DNA of 64,000 nucleotides from Lutjanus erythropterus (GCA_020091685.1 CM034603.1:15603596-15667595), one strand, 5' to 3'. Positions 1-13,305 are shown, numbered from the stretch's first letter. Notes: generated by a model not told the origin, from the letters alone. Numbers and translations are program-made.

Positions 1-3000
1 TGCACACCACGTTCGCCAGCCAGTATTCTGGGTAATTGAGCTGTTTTGGATAAAGCTCCTCTTCTCCTTCTTATTCTCCACAGCATAGTTGCACTGACAG
101 TGAGGGAGAACTGCAAACTGGCCGTAATATTAACTGGAATCCTCATTCAATAACAGCACATTACAACAAAAAAATATTAAATGTGTGCATCATTACAAAT
201 AATCACTCACTGCTTTCTCTCTCTGGACTGAAGGTTGGAGACACAGACAGACACATCCAGCCAACATTCAGGGTGGTAATTATGATCTGCGTGATTAATT
301 TCCTCACTGGTTGAGCTGCTCTCCAATAACGGATGATTTTGGCTCTGATGAATTTCCTTTCAACAACATTTTTAATGAAGGAGGTGAATTGAAATGCTAT
401 TTTCAGGTTTAATGAAAGCCTATTTCCCTCATCTCCTCAAATGAGGTCATTAATGGATATTAATAGAAGCTCAGGTGGAATCAATGTAGGCTGCACTCCA
501 GTTACCTACACTGATCAATCATTTGTTGAATTAAAAGGTATTTCTAATAGGGATTTCCAAATACAGATCAGTGAAGTAGACTTATTTATGTACCTAAAGA
601 AAATTGTGTTTTTAGCCAAAGTGAAATCTAAATATGTATGGTATGTATAGTCAGTAGATTTGCTTCTGGAAAATCAAATGTTCAATCCTGTTTCATAATA
701 ACAGAAAATATAGTGGTTGATATACTATATATTTTCAGTCAAAGTAAATCCATGTGTTCCAGTAAACTGCACAGATATGATCAATGGATTAGCAGGCAGG
801 ATATTGTCTTACTAGTAAATGGGTTTTAAGCACGTCATTGGCATTTCAATGCAGTAAATGCAGACTTCCAGATGTACAATACAGACATTCACATCTGTAA
901 ATGATACAGAGAGACAGAGAGAGAGAGAGAAAGAGAGAAAGAGAAAGAGAGACTTACTCTGGACACAAACTCAGCAGCTCTTCTGTCACTTCTAATTGTT
1001 CATTAATAACCCTGATGAAAATGTCAAACCGACTATTGTCAAAAACCATAGAGTTTGCTGTTAAACTTTAGCTTTGTCACGTAACTGATCATAAAGGTCA
1101 CTTGACTACTTGATAATCAGCTCTGCCACTGTGAAGAAATATTGTTTAACTTTCTGGACAGAGAATGTCGGCTACATGCAATTCTTTAGAAATACATACA
1201 TACAATATATATAGCAGCAAGTTCAGTCAAGTTTAGGGAAAGATCATAACACAAACCAAAGTGACTTTGTTATCTAAACAACATAAGAATCTGGATGATG
1301 TTACGTGCTGTAATGTTGTGTGACAACAATGAATGTTAACGTAGAACAGTGATCTAATACACTAATGTTACAGTGTCATTTCTAAACCTCTATTATTTGT
1401 TGATATCTCACACTACTAAATGTGTAATCATGTACTTAGTTTCATTTATTTGCCCTGAAAAGATTTTGCTGGATTAAAATCGCTCTATTTACTTATGTAA
1501 AGTTCATGTTGTGGGTAAGACAACACTGGTAAGACATTTGATTTGTGTTTAATAGAAAAAATATGACTTTTGTAGAATAAACAAAACAGTAAAGCAGCTG
1601 AATATTTTCTTCTGCTAATTACTGCATTCAGATGGATTAGCAATATCATCTTTGTTATGTAGATGAATGTTGTGAAATGTTCTGAATAAAGAGGATCACT
1701 TATGCTTGGCTTGTTCTTACTGCTTTGATATTTTAATGTTTAATTGTTATAGGATTAAAAAAAAGAGTTTAAGGATTAAACTGTGACATCTTTATTGAGA
1801 TGTGGAGAAAAGTTTTTACTCTATGATGTGGATGTGTCACTGTGTAATTCAGCAGAAGTAACTAAGCATGTTAATTCCTAGAGGAGGCGAGCTGCAGTGA
1901 ACCGACCAACAACTCAACTCTCTGCAGCTTCCAGCAGGCTGCTGCTGCTCTGATCAGCTTTGTTCCAAAATAACAAAAACCTGAGTTTCCCCGAAACCAA
2001 TAGGATTAGTGAAGGTGCTGTCTGTAGTTGTCTAACATCAGTGTTTCAAGGATAAAACAGGAAATTTATACTGCCATTTGGATCTCCTTTCTTTTCTAAT
2101 CTGCTTTCATAAATCCAGGCTTACAAAACACCTTGAGGCTGTTTTTAACTGTTATTGAGCCAGGTGTGTTGTATAAAAACGACATTTATATTTATAGCAT
2201 CTGCCAGGAGGAGTTGCTACAAGGTGAGGGAAGGTCAGAGAAGATAACTCAGTCACAGCCAGTGATTTGGCCAACTTCACCTCCATCCAGCACGATGATG
2301 GTCTCACCCGAGTTATTTCAATAATGAGCCTTGAGGAGTGGATAACAGTTTATTTATTTTGTTTCCTCTGCTAGCAAGATAAACACTTAAATGATTTTAA
2401 GTCAAAGTAGTCTCACCTGGAAAGTCTTTTTGACAGGTGTGTAGGTGGGGTGGGTACATCTTGTAAAAAAGAAAAAGGGAAACCTGCACACTGTCCTCAC
2501 TTGAGTAAAGAGCACTTTTAATACACAATGTACACAATGACCACAGCCCATTTTAACTGAACTAAATAAGGCAGGTGTGAAAACGCCTTTAGACTGATGC
2601 CTGTTGTTGGGTAAACATAAATGTGGAATATATGTCTGAATCACCCAGCATTGATGGCATTATTGCTCTGCTATTTACTCTGCTAAATAAATAAATAAAC
2701 CGAATTTAAGGCTTGGCAGACATCTGACATTTAAAGGCAAAGTCTGGATCAGGAAGCCTTCGCTCCAAGTTTTTTTATTATTAATATTATTGTCAGTGCT
2801 GAGTTGGACAGGGGGAGCCACTTTTCAACATGTTCTGTTGGGGTGCCTCTTTGTATTTTGAAATATAGTGTGCAGCACCTAAAAGTCATTAGAACAATTA
2901 ATAGAAAAGTCTTGTTGGGATAAACAAGAAATATGATGAAACTTCAGTTTTTGTGTGGAAGTGTTGCTGATGCAGAAACAAGAAAACTGTATACAAACAC

Positions 3001-4124
3001 ACACCAATAGATTAGAAAGGAAAGCAGCAAAAGTGGAAATAGACTGAAATAAATATTATCAGTTAAGTAAACATTTGCCTCTGATAAGATCATCAGACTG
3101 GGACATACTGGAAAGAAATGGGTGACAAACTTTAATGGATTTTCTTGTGCCTCCAGATAAATAGTGCAATAATCTTAGGAAGCAGGGTATGAATTTAAAG
3201 TGTTGCACAATGTGGTCACGTAATGTTGTTTTGTATGCCTGCTTTGTAATAAAATATAAAAATAAACCTTCCACAAAGTTCACTTGACCTTCTCTTGCAG
3301 GATTATAGATGTCATCCTTGCGGTATTAACCTGCATATTACATGAACAGTTTAGTTCAGAGTATTCTCAGGATCCAGCAGGGACGACAGAGACAGAGAAC
3401 CTTCAGCTTGACAAAACCTTATTTCTCGTCTCTTTAAGATCAGATGACGAGCAGCTCACCTGTAGTCCACCCAGCAGAGGCAGGAAGGACCTCTGTGGGG
3501 AACCCTGCTGCTGTCTTCATCATCTGACTACTAGCCTGAAGGCATTTCACACCATCCGTCAGGCAAAGATTAAACAACACAGAACTATCTGTACCTGCAG
3601 CCCTCCACCTCTCACTAACAATCGAAATTCTTACACATAACTGTCAGAGAGAAGACAGGACTAAAATAATAAAGAAATGTCTCAGTAAATAAGTTTGATT
3701 GTTTCCAAAAGTGCAGCAAAAATTCCAAGAGGTTATTTTAAAGTTGTTATGGATTGGAGCTTATGTGAGACACGTGCTGTTACTTGTGAGTGTTTTAACT
3801 AAATCATTAATGACATTCATCATGTCATATTCCTAAAAATCCTGCAGATTACTTAATGGTTATTATAAAGGCCAAAGGACACGGTCATACACCCAAAGTT
3901 GCATCTTTATTTTGTGTGGGGCTCAACAGCAGCTGCAGGCACCAAGGTGTTTGTGTTCAGTTCAGCCTCTGACTCTGAGTCGCCTGTTCTTTTCTGCCTC
4001 TCCTCTCTGTATGTTCATGAACTAAAGTATATTTCCCCTCCAGTCAGTGGTCAACATGGATTAAGAGAGACAGTACATTATACATCCCCAAACTGTAAAA
4101 AAATGAAATAAAATAAATAAAAAT
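1..4124. other. Upstream intergenic DNA, no gene recognised
   Basis: AT-rich sequence with only short random open frames. It holds a GA-rich microsatellite (907-952) and some homeodomain-like TAATTA words in the first 400 bp. No exon with a convincing frame or splice pair was found. Confidence 0.6.
907..952. repeat. (GA)n-rich microsatellite
   Basis: Purine-only GA/GAAA run on the + strand, imperfect, about 45 bp. Confidence 0.9.
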
Positions 4125-4129
4125 TTTGT

Positions 4130-4665
4130 TGTTTGTTTGAATTAATGTTTATTCTGGAACAAAACAATGAACAAATGAGCAGCAACAAAACACATGGAGT
4201 TATGGCAGTCTTTCGTCAACAAAACAAAACACAATCCATATTCTAATAATTTAGGATTCAGTATTTCTTTTAGGAACTGTGCAAAATCTATCCAAATTTG
4301 GTGCTATGCAAATAATGGTGGAAGAGGTGAGGTGCACTGGTGAAGGCAGGGGGCAGGAAAATGAGCAGGGTGGGAGCTGAGGCAGCAATCGTAGATGGTT
4401 AAACAGAGAAGCTGGCGCTGGGATTGTGGGGCGCAGGAGAAAACAATGTTAGCAAAATAGCAAAAACACAAGAATCTCTCAAATACTTAGTGATACTGAG
4501 TGGTCAATACTACACCACTGAGCAGGCTGAACAATCTGGTGCTGAACGGCTGGAGAGCTGAGTTCTTGAGCAGTGAGTTTATAAGGTGATTGCAAACAGG
4601 TGTAGAGTTCAACCATGTGCCAGGTGAGGTAGCTGCGCCCACAACACACCCACCCACACACACAC

Positions 4666-4718
<53 letters not shown>

Positions 4719-4807
4719 TGCACATGCAGTGGGGAAGAGGAGACACAAGGGAAAACGGGAAGAGCACAAGAAAAAAAACCACTGGAGTCACAGCCTGAGC
4801 CGTGACA
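4130..4807 (-). mobile_element. Solo LTR, Ty3/Gypsy-like, with TSD
   Basis: Read on the minus strand the element starts TGTCACGG (4807 downward) and ends ACAAACA near 4130, giving TGT...ACA termini. It is flanked by the 5-bp direct repeat TTTGT at 4125-4129 and 4808-4812, as expected for an LTR insertion. An AATAAA on the minus strand (about 4148-4153) sits near the 3' end, where an LTR R/U5 boundary would lie. The TGTCACG start resembles many fish Gypsy LTRs. A CA/CATACA microsatellite lies inside. No internal gag-pol is attached, hence solo. The left TSD lies in a T/G-rich stretch, so a chance match is possible. Confidence 0.55.
4645..4719. repeat. CA / CATACA compound microsatellite
   Basis: (CA)n, then several CATACA units, then (CA)n again; it lies within the 4130-4807 LTR. 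Open frames through it encode only Cys-Val or Thr-His runs and are spurious. Confidence 0.95.
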
Positions 4808-4812
4808 TTTGT

Positions 4813-5920
4813 GCTCTTAACCTAACCAGTCTACGATCATTTATTATTGTTTTGATGATTCTGATGATGAAGACTAGGTGTTGCAATGACGATGAAGGTC
4901 ACCTGATGTCGTCTTTTGAAGCATGTCCAAATATGAGCATAAATTACAAAGATATTAGGGGTTAAAAAAGTGTATTTTCTGAACAATGGGCCTTCGGTGC
5001 AGCAGGCTTCTGTTTTCAGGATAAGGGGCTGTTGGACAAATGGGTTTTCCATTCAGTGGGACATTTTTCAAACTACTGGGATTTCAGAATAATGGCCTGT
5101 TGGAACAAGGGACAGTCTCCTCTTGTTGTTATATTGTCTTTCCTCTGACTGATTTTTATTGTTGTCCTTCATGTGTTTTCTGTTAGTTGAATGCAGAGTT
5201 ATAAAACAGTTGTCTCTCAGAACTAGTTCTGACAATTAGGTTTAACAGACAAGGGTTTTAAAGTCAACATAATCTAATTTCCCACCCCAAAATATGCTCT
5301 GCAAGTACCTAAAAGACACTGGAGCTATGAAGCTAATAATTCACAGATTGTCCTGAAGCAGTGAGGTGAATTGTGACTGTTAATTAGGCCTGACATATGT
5401 TTCCAACATGCTTCATTAAATCACAAATCATAAGTTAAAGGTTTTAAACTGTGAAAATGTTGAATTTGATTTAGTCTGGAGTGCTGAACCCAGCCAGGTC
5501 CAGTGGCTGCTTACCAGGCCTCCCATTTGAACCTTAAACTCATGGGAGGCCCGAGGGCTGACAGAGACTTGTACCTCTGTAAGTTTGTTCTCAGAAGAAC
5601 ATTATACTGTAGAGTTTAGCAACAATTAATGAACTCTTTCTAGCAAACAAAGCCAAATGTTTTCATAATTTAAAGGCAGAATGTGATTTTATCAAAGTGC
5701 GTTGGCAGCCAACAACATGACTCTGAGGCACTGAAGCCCAGTAGGGAACTGTCTGTGCTGCTCTGCCAAAATAAAATCCCTCACATTAATGAATTAATTA
5801 ACTCTAAATACAACTGAAACAAGAGGGTCTGTCATGTTATTATTTGGGACTCCCAAGAATAATCTCCACTTTAATGGGATAATTTTTATTGCAATTTTAA
5901 TTAAATAGAAACATTACTTT
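4813..5920. other. Intergenic, nothing recognised
   Basis: AT-rich unique-looking DNA between two LTR-like elements. No exon, RNA gene or clear repeat was seen. Confidence 0.5.
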
Positions 5921-5924
5921 TTAG

Positions 5925-6570
5925 TCTCAGCCTGTACCACATTATGATAAACTCCACTCACCTGTGCACACAGCTGCAGCACATCAGTAAACAGGCCAGT
6001 ATATAAGCTTCTGCTCAGTCACTCACTTCCTGATTGTTTTTCAGTATCTGCATGCGAGACTTCCAGCATTCATTCCCAGACCGATTCCCTGTTGCCGACT
6101 TTCCCTGTCCCTGACTTACTGGCCTTGTCTGTTTCCCAGAAAATTGCCACAGCCTTCTGTCCCTGACCACAAGATCTGCCTCAGCATTCCTAATTTCTGT
6201 CTGCCTGTCCCCGTCGACAACATTGCAGTGAGAGTTTTCCCGTTTTCCCGCCTTGTGTTCCTGTGGAGTGACTCTACTCGCCCCTCCACTGGATCCCTGA
6301 CTCTTTGCCTGGACTTGACTCACCTTCTGTCTGCTCCCTGCTGGTTAGTTTGCTTGGACCTCGACAACGTCTCCTGCCTGCGCACAACTGTCCTGTGTTC
6401 AGATGTTACTCCAGATTCTCTTGCTTCCCGGGTTGGCTCAGTCAGCAGGAGCTCCCGAGTCAGCCCCAAGTCTCTGCAAGTCCAGAGCCTGAAGATTTAA
6501 CTGAACTGTATTTTCCACTTGCCTGCTTGTACAGATTTTGCTCAAGCCTACAATGAAAGTCAATAACAAT
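5925..6570 (+). mobile_element. Decayed LTR-like element (probable Gypsy solo LTR)
   Basis: The sequence has the layout of fish Gypsy LTRs on the + strand: a TATATAAG box near 6000, a C/T-rich, CTG/CCTG-rich R-U5-like body with many short Cys/Pro/Ser-rich open frames, then a fall back to AT-rich DNA after about 6560. No clear TSD or TG...CA boundary was found, so the limits are approximate and a different repeat class is possible. Confidence 0.4.
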
Positions 6571-6599
6571 GATTCCTGTTGTATGGTGTGCTGTGATTG

Positions 6600-8370
6600 T
6601 ATGTTACCTTAAATAAGATGATACCTTGTAAAGAACAGATGAGTAGCACCCACAATATCAGATTTGTCCTCACAACATGATGAATACCGGTATATGCACA
6701 AACACACCTCACATGCAAAACCCTCCAGCATCACCTTTACCTTGATTTGTTATTGATGAAGCAGCAGGCCAGATGTTCACTTGCTCAACATTCAAAAATT
6801 CATATGAGGGATTTACTTGAAGATTATGATTGTGAATATCAAATAATGCAGGTTCACTGCAGTGTATCTCACTGTCATGGCCAAAATCACATTTAAGTGG
6901 CTGACAGACTCCACTTACATTGCCTTAAATACAGTTAGACTTGTCATTATCTGGCCCTCTTTAGGCTTCCTTGGAGCTTCTTATGGTTTTTCTGGGAGGT
7001 TTAACATGTCACTCTGCTACCCGTGTCATTGCCTGTATGTTTGGCAGCCTGCAGTTAGCATCACTTTGTGCCTGCTGCTGTTAAAGAGTTGTGAAATGCT
7101 CTCTGGCATTTAGAGGTCTGCCCTGACTGTTAATATTTTATCAAGGGCAGAAAAGCCTTGAGGGCGTCTGTAGCTTCATCACGACTGTGTGATAAAAACA
7201 GATGAAAACATGTGAAGTAATCCTGTCCAAAGCATTTGTTACAAGCAGCGAGATAACAAACAGGACTGATTCGTTACAAACATCCCTGCTTTGTGGTCTC
7301 TGTCTGGCTAAAACAGATGAAGACATTTATGTAGCATTGTAACTGAGCTGTATCTGTAAAACCATGGAACATTTAACATGCAAACACCAGTGTGTAAATA
7401 ATTAATAGTACATTAAAATAATTAAAGTGCTGCAGAAACTTGTCAGACACTGTACTTTGATTTCCCAGTGTGGGTCCTGATGATGGTCCTGAATCATCTA
7501 ATATATGCATGGGTTTGTGTTGTTTGACGATCACTCAAAAAAGAAAAGTTAAAGTCACCTTTATATCCTAAAGTGTCAGAAACATCATGCCCAGACTGAT
7601 GGTGCATGATACTGTGTTTCATCATGTAACTGTTTGAATAAACTGCATAATTAAAGTGATTTAATTGTGTTCAGGATAACGTGGAGTGTGTCATTTATAC
7701 GGCACGACCCTTAATTGATAAAAGACTTCGGCGTAGGATACACCGGTGTATCTTTGCTCTGAGCTCTGCCAGGTGTATTTAAGCAATTGGAAAATCCGTC
7801 TTCATGGTGGAGGGGAAACGACTTCTGAGGAGGCAAAATTCAACGTAATGAAAAGCACCCAAGGAGACATAATTCAGCATAATGGAAAGCACCCCCTCTG
7901 TATCTCACTGCTGGCACAGCTACTTTTAAGCTTTTCACTCAGGCCAGGAGCACCTGATTGAGCAATCAGTGGGGCGGAGTTAGAGAGGACAGAAGAGGAA
8001 AAATGACTAACACTACAATGGCTTTTTAGCATTAATTGACACCCAAGTCCAGTTCAACTGCCCCATGTCTGATCTCTGATGTAGTCCTGGTCAACTAAAA
8101 GAATATCACAGACAGTCTCACTGACCACAATCTCCAAGACACTAGAAGAAATGAATACAAATTGTACAGAAAACTGTGTAGAACTTGGACAGCAAGGGGG
8201 GAGGGTTACACCATATTAAAGTGTGATGTTGTAATACACAAAGCAGGGCATAATTATCCTAAAAAGCTTGAACAATGAGAAAAAATGCCCAAAAATTATA
8301 AAATGCAGAAAATGATTTTAGAATTTGGCTGAGATAGTATATAAGCTCTCTAATGTCTGTGTAAGAATAA
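6600..8370. other. Intergenic, no gene; small tandem duplication inside
   Basis: Mostly AT-rich. At 7829-7895 a ~33-bp unit (AATTCA.CxTAATG.AAAGCACCC) is present twice in tandem with several differences. Nothing else recognisable. Confidence 0.5.
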
Positions 8371-8371
8371 T

Positions 8372-8848
8372 TAAAAAAAAGTTTCTGCTGCCCTAGTACA
8401 CACTTTCTCCTGTTTGTAAAGCAGCCACCTGCTGTGTCCAAACACATCCACCATCCTTTTAAAATGCCAATGGTGCACTTGATGGTGGAGCGAGTTCGTT
8501 CGTGCTGCTGATTGAAGGACACCTCCTGGTGAGTCTGAGGGTTGGTGAGTGGTGTCTTTGACCAGGGGGCCAGGGCATATCCTCGTGTGGCCAGTTGATT
8601 TATTCCATCCACGACTTGGAGGAGAGTGCAGCTGATGGATGTCTGCGATATGCCCATCCTGTGTCCGAGCTCCCTCTGAAATGTCCCAGTGGTTTAAAAG
8701 TCCAAGATGGAGAGTACCAGCTGGATGTGTGTTTAGACGGTCTGGTATGGCTCTGCAGTGCTGGCTCCAAACTATGGCAAAGCTCCATGAGGACAGCTCT
8801 TGGTAGCCTAAACCCTCCGAAGAAATAGGTCTGTTGCAATAACCACAA
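8372..8848 (-). pseudogene. PIF/Harbinger (HARBI1-like) transposase remnant, internally deleted
   Basis: Intact family members are DDE transposases of roughly 350 residues. Seen on the minus strand: an N-terminal piece with FRLPRAVLMELC (8848 to about 8745), then in another frame TGTFQRELGHRMGISQTS and LLQVVDGINQLATRGYALAP, then NPQTHQEVSFNQQHERTRS and IGILKGWWMCLDTAGG down to about 8372. These match, in order, the F(R)LSRE..., TGSFQ-GD-.GISQ.S.SR, Y(N)xxHxRTRxVIER and FG.LK.R(W)RCL motifs of HARBI1-type proteins. There is an in-frame TAA at about 8694, a frameshift between 8690 and 8745, and a direct jump near 8565 from the helix-turn-helix part to the C-terminal part, so most of the catalytic DDE core is missing. 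Non-functional. Confidence 0.75.
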
Positions 8849-8849
8849 T

Positions 8850-11800
8850 TTTGAAATACTGTTCTGTCAAATGCAGGGGATGGCAGGAAACTGCACAGAG
8901 CACTACGTTCTTGTTTTTCCTTTTTTTCATGAAACTAGAGCCTTCTTGTTTTGCACTTCAATGAGTATTAAATGAATGAATCGATGTTTCAAAACATCTG
9001 TCAAGCAATATGAGGGCCAGTAATGTTTCAAACTCAAAGATGAATCGATACCGGCTGTCTGTGACCCGACTTTAAACTTGGAAACTGTTAGTTTTATGCT
9101 GCTTTACTGTTCATTTTGTAGGTTAAACTGTTGAACTTGGCATTAGCATGCTGCGTGGTAGTGTGGCCACTCCCACGATGTTAGGCTAATGTTACTGGGA
9201 CAGTTAAGAGAAAATGTTTTAAGTGCTAGGCCTCATTTGAAGAAAATTAAATAACAAGAGTAACAGCAAGATGCCTGTAACTTTTTTTTTCTCATGTTGC
9301 TTTTTGTGACAGTTTATACTGCTACGCTCACTGTGTTAGCTTTGTTACATGGAAGCTGGCCAGTTCTGCTCTGTGATCCTTGTTGCTGTTGTGTGTGTAT
9401 GTTGCTGTTGAATGTAAATGTTCTCAATAAACATGCCCTGAAGGTAACAATACAGCTATGTGTGAAAAAGAAATAGTCAAACTGCAGGAATTCATTTAAA
9501 ATGATGTGCTGCCTGTTGAGCAGCGAGGAGAGATCCACAGATAGTGTTAGACTTTGCTTTACTGGGCCAAATTACTTCTGTTAAATGAAGTAATTTGCAA
9601 ACAAAAAGTGGTGCTCATACCACACGTATGAGATAACTTAACCCAGCAAACCTGAGATGTCTGACAGATGTCTATATTGCATTTGTCGGTTCGGGAGCAC
9701 AACTGTGTGTCTGCATGACAAGCAAATCAGCTTCAATTTCTGAATGTCTGGCTAGAAGATTTTTGGAGGTCTGTGGACGTTCAAGACAGGTTTCATTTGT
9801 GATTAAACAAATAAATAATATATATAACTTATGTGGACATCAAAACACAATGTACAGAAAATGTCACAAAGCTCCAGCTCCGGGGACGTCTTTTTCACAT
9901 CCAACAAGATGGTCAGAACCGCAGGAGAAATGCCGTCACTGCGACAGGTCTAATACGTCCTCATCCTTCTCAGCAAATAGATCAATATAGTCCTTGATTA
10001 TTTCATTCATTAGGGCACAGTCTGCAACGTCTTGCAGCAGCAGTACATATGCTATTATACGAGTAGGTCTGCAGTGCAGACGTGGGTCTACTTTGGACCT
10101 ATAAATAGTGTGATCAATCACTAATTTTCATAACTTTTGGTTTAAATATTTATGCTTTTCATTTTTTCTCATTTCTCTTCACTATCATTGTGTTTGTTTT
10201 CAAATACTGTTTTCATAGTTTCACCAATAGACCTAAAAACTTAAAAAGACCAACTGCTGTCTTCAGCCCATACTGGATTTGGGTTTAGTTGGCTGTAGAG
10301 AGAACAGAAAGATTTAGGAGGCAGGTGGAACAGAGGGTAACGCTTAAAAGGCAGTTCAGGATGTCAGCACTATATATTGGCAGCCGAGACAGAGGTCAGT
10401 GCCTGCCAGGCTGGACTGAGGGAACAAAACACTGAACCAAGCAATCATCACCTACAGTGCACTGGGGAAAACTACATTACAGCAGGTCCTCCATCTCTCC
10501 CACATGGCCTATTTTACTTAATCTACAGCAGACAGAGGGGCAACCCTTCCAACCTAAAATACTGTATGATGCATCAGCGTACAGTACACAGAAGAGCTGA
10601 CTTCTTTCTGAAGCTTGCTGATGTCTCTCCTTCTTTTCTGGCTTCCAGCAGCTTGATCTCTGCTCTGCTCTCAAAGAAACTCTGAGTGTCTTTTCTGTTT
10701 CAGCCAACTGGCCTGCCGCTCGGGCAGCAGGCCTCCAACAGCCTGCAGCTGCTGCTGTGAATATAAAGTAGAGTCGGAGAGCATCGATCACCAGCTCGCT
10801 CCATCTGCTATTCAACATAAAAAGGAGCATGGACAAAAAGACGAAGAAACGGCTTTCATCATTCAGCAGTAAACTCACTCATCATGTCTGAGACACTGTG
10901 GACCTTTAATGCTTCAGTATATTCCATTATCTGTTCTACTGACAGCTCACTGTGGCTTTGACTACATACTGATGGATGATTTTCAGTTAAAGATTTTAAA
11001 CGTATTCTGCTTTTGAACTTTTCAGTATTAGCTCATTTGAAAGAATAGCATGTGAATATTCAGTTCTTTCTCATTATGAGTGAAAAGTTATGATTGTGGA
11101 CAAAAGTGTCCCAAATCTTTTTTTATTTTCCTCATATGTACCTGAGTCAGATCTGAGCACAAAGCTATGATAGTGCATTAAGGTCACTGTATGTTAAAAT
11201 GATTTTTAAAAAATACAGACTGGAGAAGAGGATATTCAGAGATAATCAGAATTTTTGAGATAAGAGTTGTTACAGTAAAAACAAGAGCTGGAGAGGCGTA
11301 AGATTCTGTGAAAACAAATCATAATTTCATAGATTTGTGAGAAAAAAAAACTTAAATTTTCTGAGAAATAAGTAACAAATTCGTTCTAAATTTGTACCAA
11401 GTTGCTGTTAAGTATTAGGTGTAAATTATCCTGGCCCTGACAAAACATTTTTTCCAATTCTTTGCAAATTTATACCTTTATAACCTCAGAGAATAATTTT
11501 TTTCTGTAAATTTACAACTTTTCTTTCTGAGTTTTTTTTCTGAGATTGCCCCCCTCCCACTGTTTTTTAAACCTGTATCACTGGACAATTAGATGAAATT
11601 AGATATTTTCATCCAAAATTTAGATACAGATCAGATCTCTCTTTTTTCTTTGCAGTGTGACCTCAGCTTGAACAGTCATATCAGGATTCATGTGACTTTA
11701 ACATCACTCTAGAACATTTGTCACATTCTGCACTGGGAGGGGTTACTCTGAATACAAACACGAAGGACTGCTGTGATGGACGTCAGCGGAACAACAGTGA

Positions 11801-12540
11801 GGTGTTAGACCTCATCCTCATTACCCTGTGCTTACAGATTTGTTGGCATCCACTGCACATCGACTTATAACTGTCGACTGTGACTGGTTCAGAATGGAAT
11901 TTGATGTTTAAAAATAATGTGAACAACCAAACAAAAAAAGTCAGATCCAAGCAATAATTAAGTACTAAGGCTGTATGTAGTGTGAGCCTTAAAGATGATA
12001 GGAACAACTGAGTGTGGAAAATTCAGTGAATGGACTGAAACTTGATGCTCTCACTACAGATGAAAGATGCTACCAGGATGAATTCATAATCATGCATTGT
12101 CCAGATCAGCCTCTCATCACACAAAAACTGCCTCTCCATCCTGCTCCCTGCTGCTGTCCTTTCTTCCTTTCAGAAGACCATTCAGCATGTTTGTTTAGCT
12201 GTTAGGAGTCAATTGCTGAATAAGTGCAAAATCCCATAAATGTTTATAACAGTTCATTCAATCTAATTTACTCATTTAGTGAGGTTCATTTGGCCAAGTG
12301 AGAGTGAAGTCATTTGGACTCGAGGGCACTAATTAACAGAAACACCTGAAAGTTAATTTCCTCTTCTCAGAGAACTGCTGCCTGGTTTGTCAGGAGTGAG
12401 AAGCTAAATCTAGATACTGGTGAGGACATCTGCCAGCCAGCAAGCTTACACATCTGGACAGAACAAAATGAACTGAGGGTAAAAAAAAAGAACTAGACTG
12501 GCATCACCAGACTATATGACTCATCAGGTTGGAGTAGGGG
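8850..12540. other. Intergenic, repeats likely but no gene recognised
   Basis: AT-rich sequence with short open frames only. The minus-strand frame 9936-10121 (61 codons, acidic C-terminus) was not recognised. No splice-bounded exon was found. Confidence 0.5.
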
Positions 12541-12545
12541 CATCA

Positions 12546-13080
12546 TGTTGCAGTCCACTAGGAGAACCCAAATGCTGAACACAGACTCAAAAAGCAGGGT
12601 GACAAAAAGGGGCTTTATTGCAAAATGGTGAGTGTGGCTGTAGGGGGAAAATCCAGGGGAAGAAGCCTGAGGGGAGCAGCCTGATGGCAGGGGAGCAGAC
12701 AAGGTGGGAGGGGTTGGGCTGGCTGGAAGTGTGGCAAAGGACGGGTAGGCAGGCAGGCAGTGATCTTAAGACAGCGGAAAAACAGGGTAAGAATCCACAA
12801 AAACTAGGTAAACTTCTCATTTCAAAGGACAGCCTGGAGCATGACTGTACCACAGTGGTAGACGCAATGATCTGGAGAGGAGAGCCAGTGTTATATACTG
12901 CAGGGTTAATTACTGGATGGATCACAGGTGAGCAGCAGGGAGCAGGTGAGTTGAATGAATGTGATCAGGAATCCAGGAGAGTGAGGGAGTTGCCACACCC
13001 ACAGCACAGACACAGAGACAGACAAGATGAGGGGGAACCAGAGGACAAGGAAAAACAGAGAGACGGCCAGGGCTGTGACA
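12546..13080 (-). mobile_element. Solo LTR, Ty3/Gypsy-like, with perfect 5-bp TSD
   Basis: The element spans 535 bp with TGT...ACA termini and is flanked by CATCA at 12541-12545 and again at 13081-13085. Read on the minus strand it starts TGTCACAGCCCTGG, has a TATATAA promoter box (about 12888-12904) and an AATAAA signal (about 12611-12621) near the end, the expected U3-R-U5 order. Several mid-length open frames through it (up to 176 codons on the + strand) are shadows of LTR sequence. No internal coding region flanks it, so it is a solo LTR left by recombination. The clean TSD suggests a fairly recent insertion. Confidence 0.8.
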
Positions 13081-13305
13081 CATCAAGGCAGTTTGACTTA
13101 ACACTTTTAATGTGTGTTCAGCCATTTAAAACAATAGATATACTCTAAAACACGTGCATCAGACACTTTCAATGCGTTGGGCCTTAAAGGTGCAGTAACT
13201 GATTCTAGCCTGTGATGGGAGACTTTGCCCAGTCACAGGTCGGTAAGCTGGTTGACTGTTGAGTCTCAAATTAGCATTGCTTCTGGTTTTTGGCTCATAG
13301 ATGGT

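Noticed and set aside
81..155. Exon-like stretch after TTCTCCACAG at the window start
   Set aside because: Acceptor-like sequence but no matching donor in frame and no recognisable protein; a chance match is likely.
4479..4805. Four overlapping open frames around 4.5-4.8 kb
   Set aside because: Microsatellite translation within an LTR.
9936..10121. 61-codon minus-strand open frame with acidic C-terminus
   Set aside because: Could be a transposon fragment but no motif could be matched.
12618..13148. 176-codon + strand open frame
   Set aside because: Lies almost wholly within the solo LTR, antisense to it; Lys/Glu/Gln/Gly-rich text from the G/A-rich complement of the LTR.
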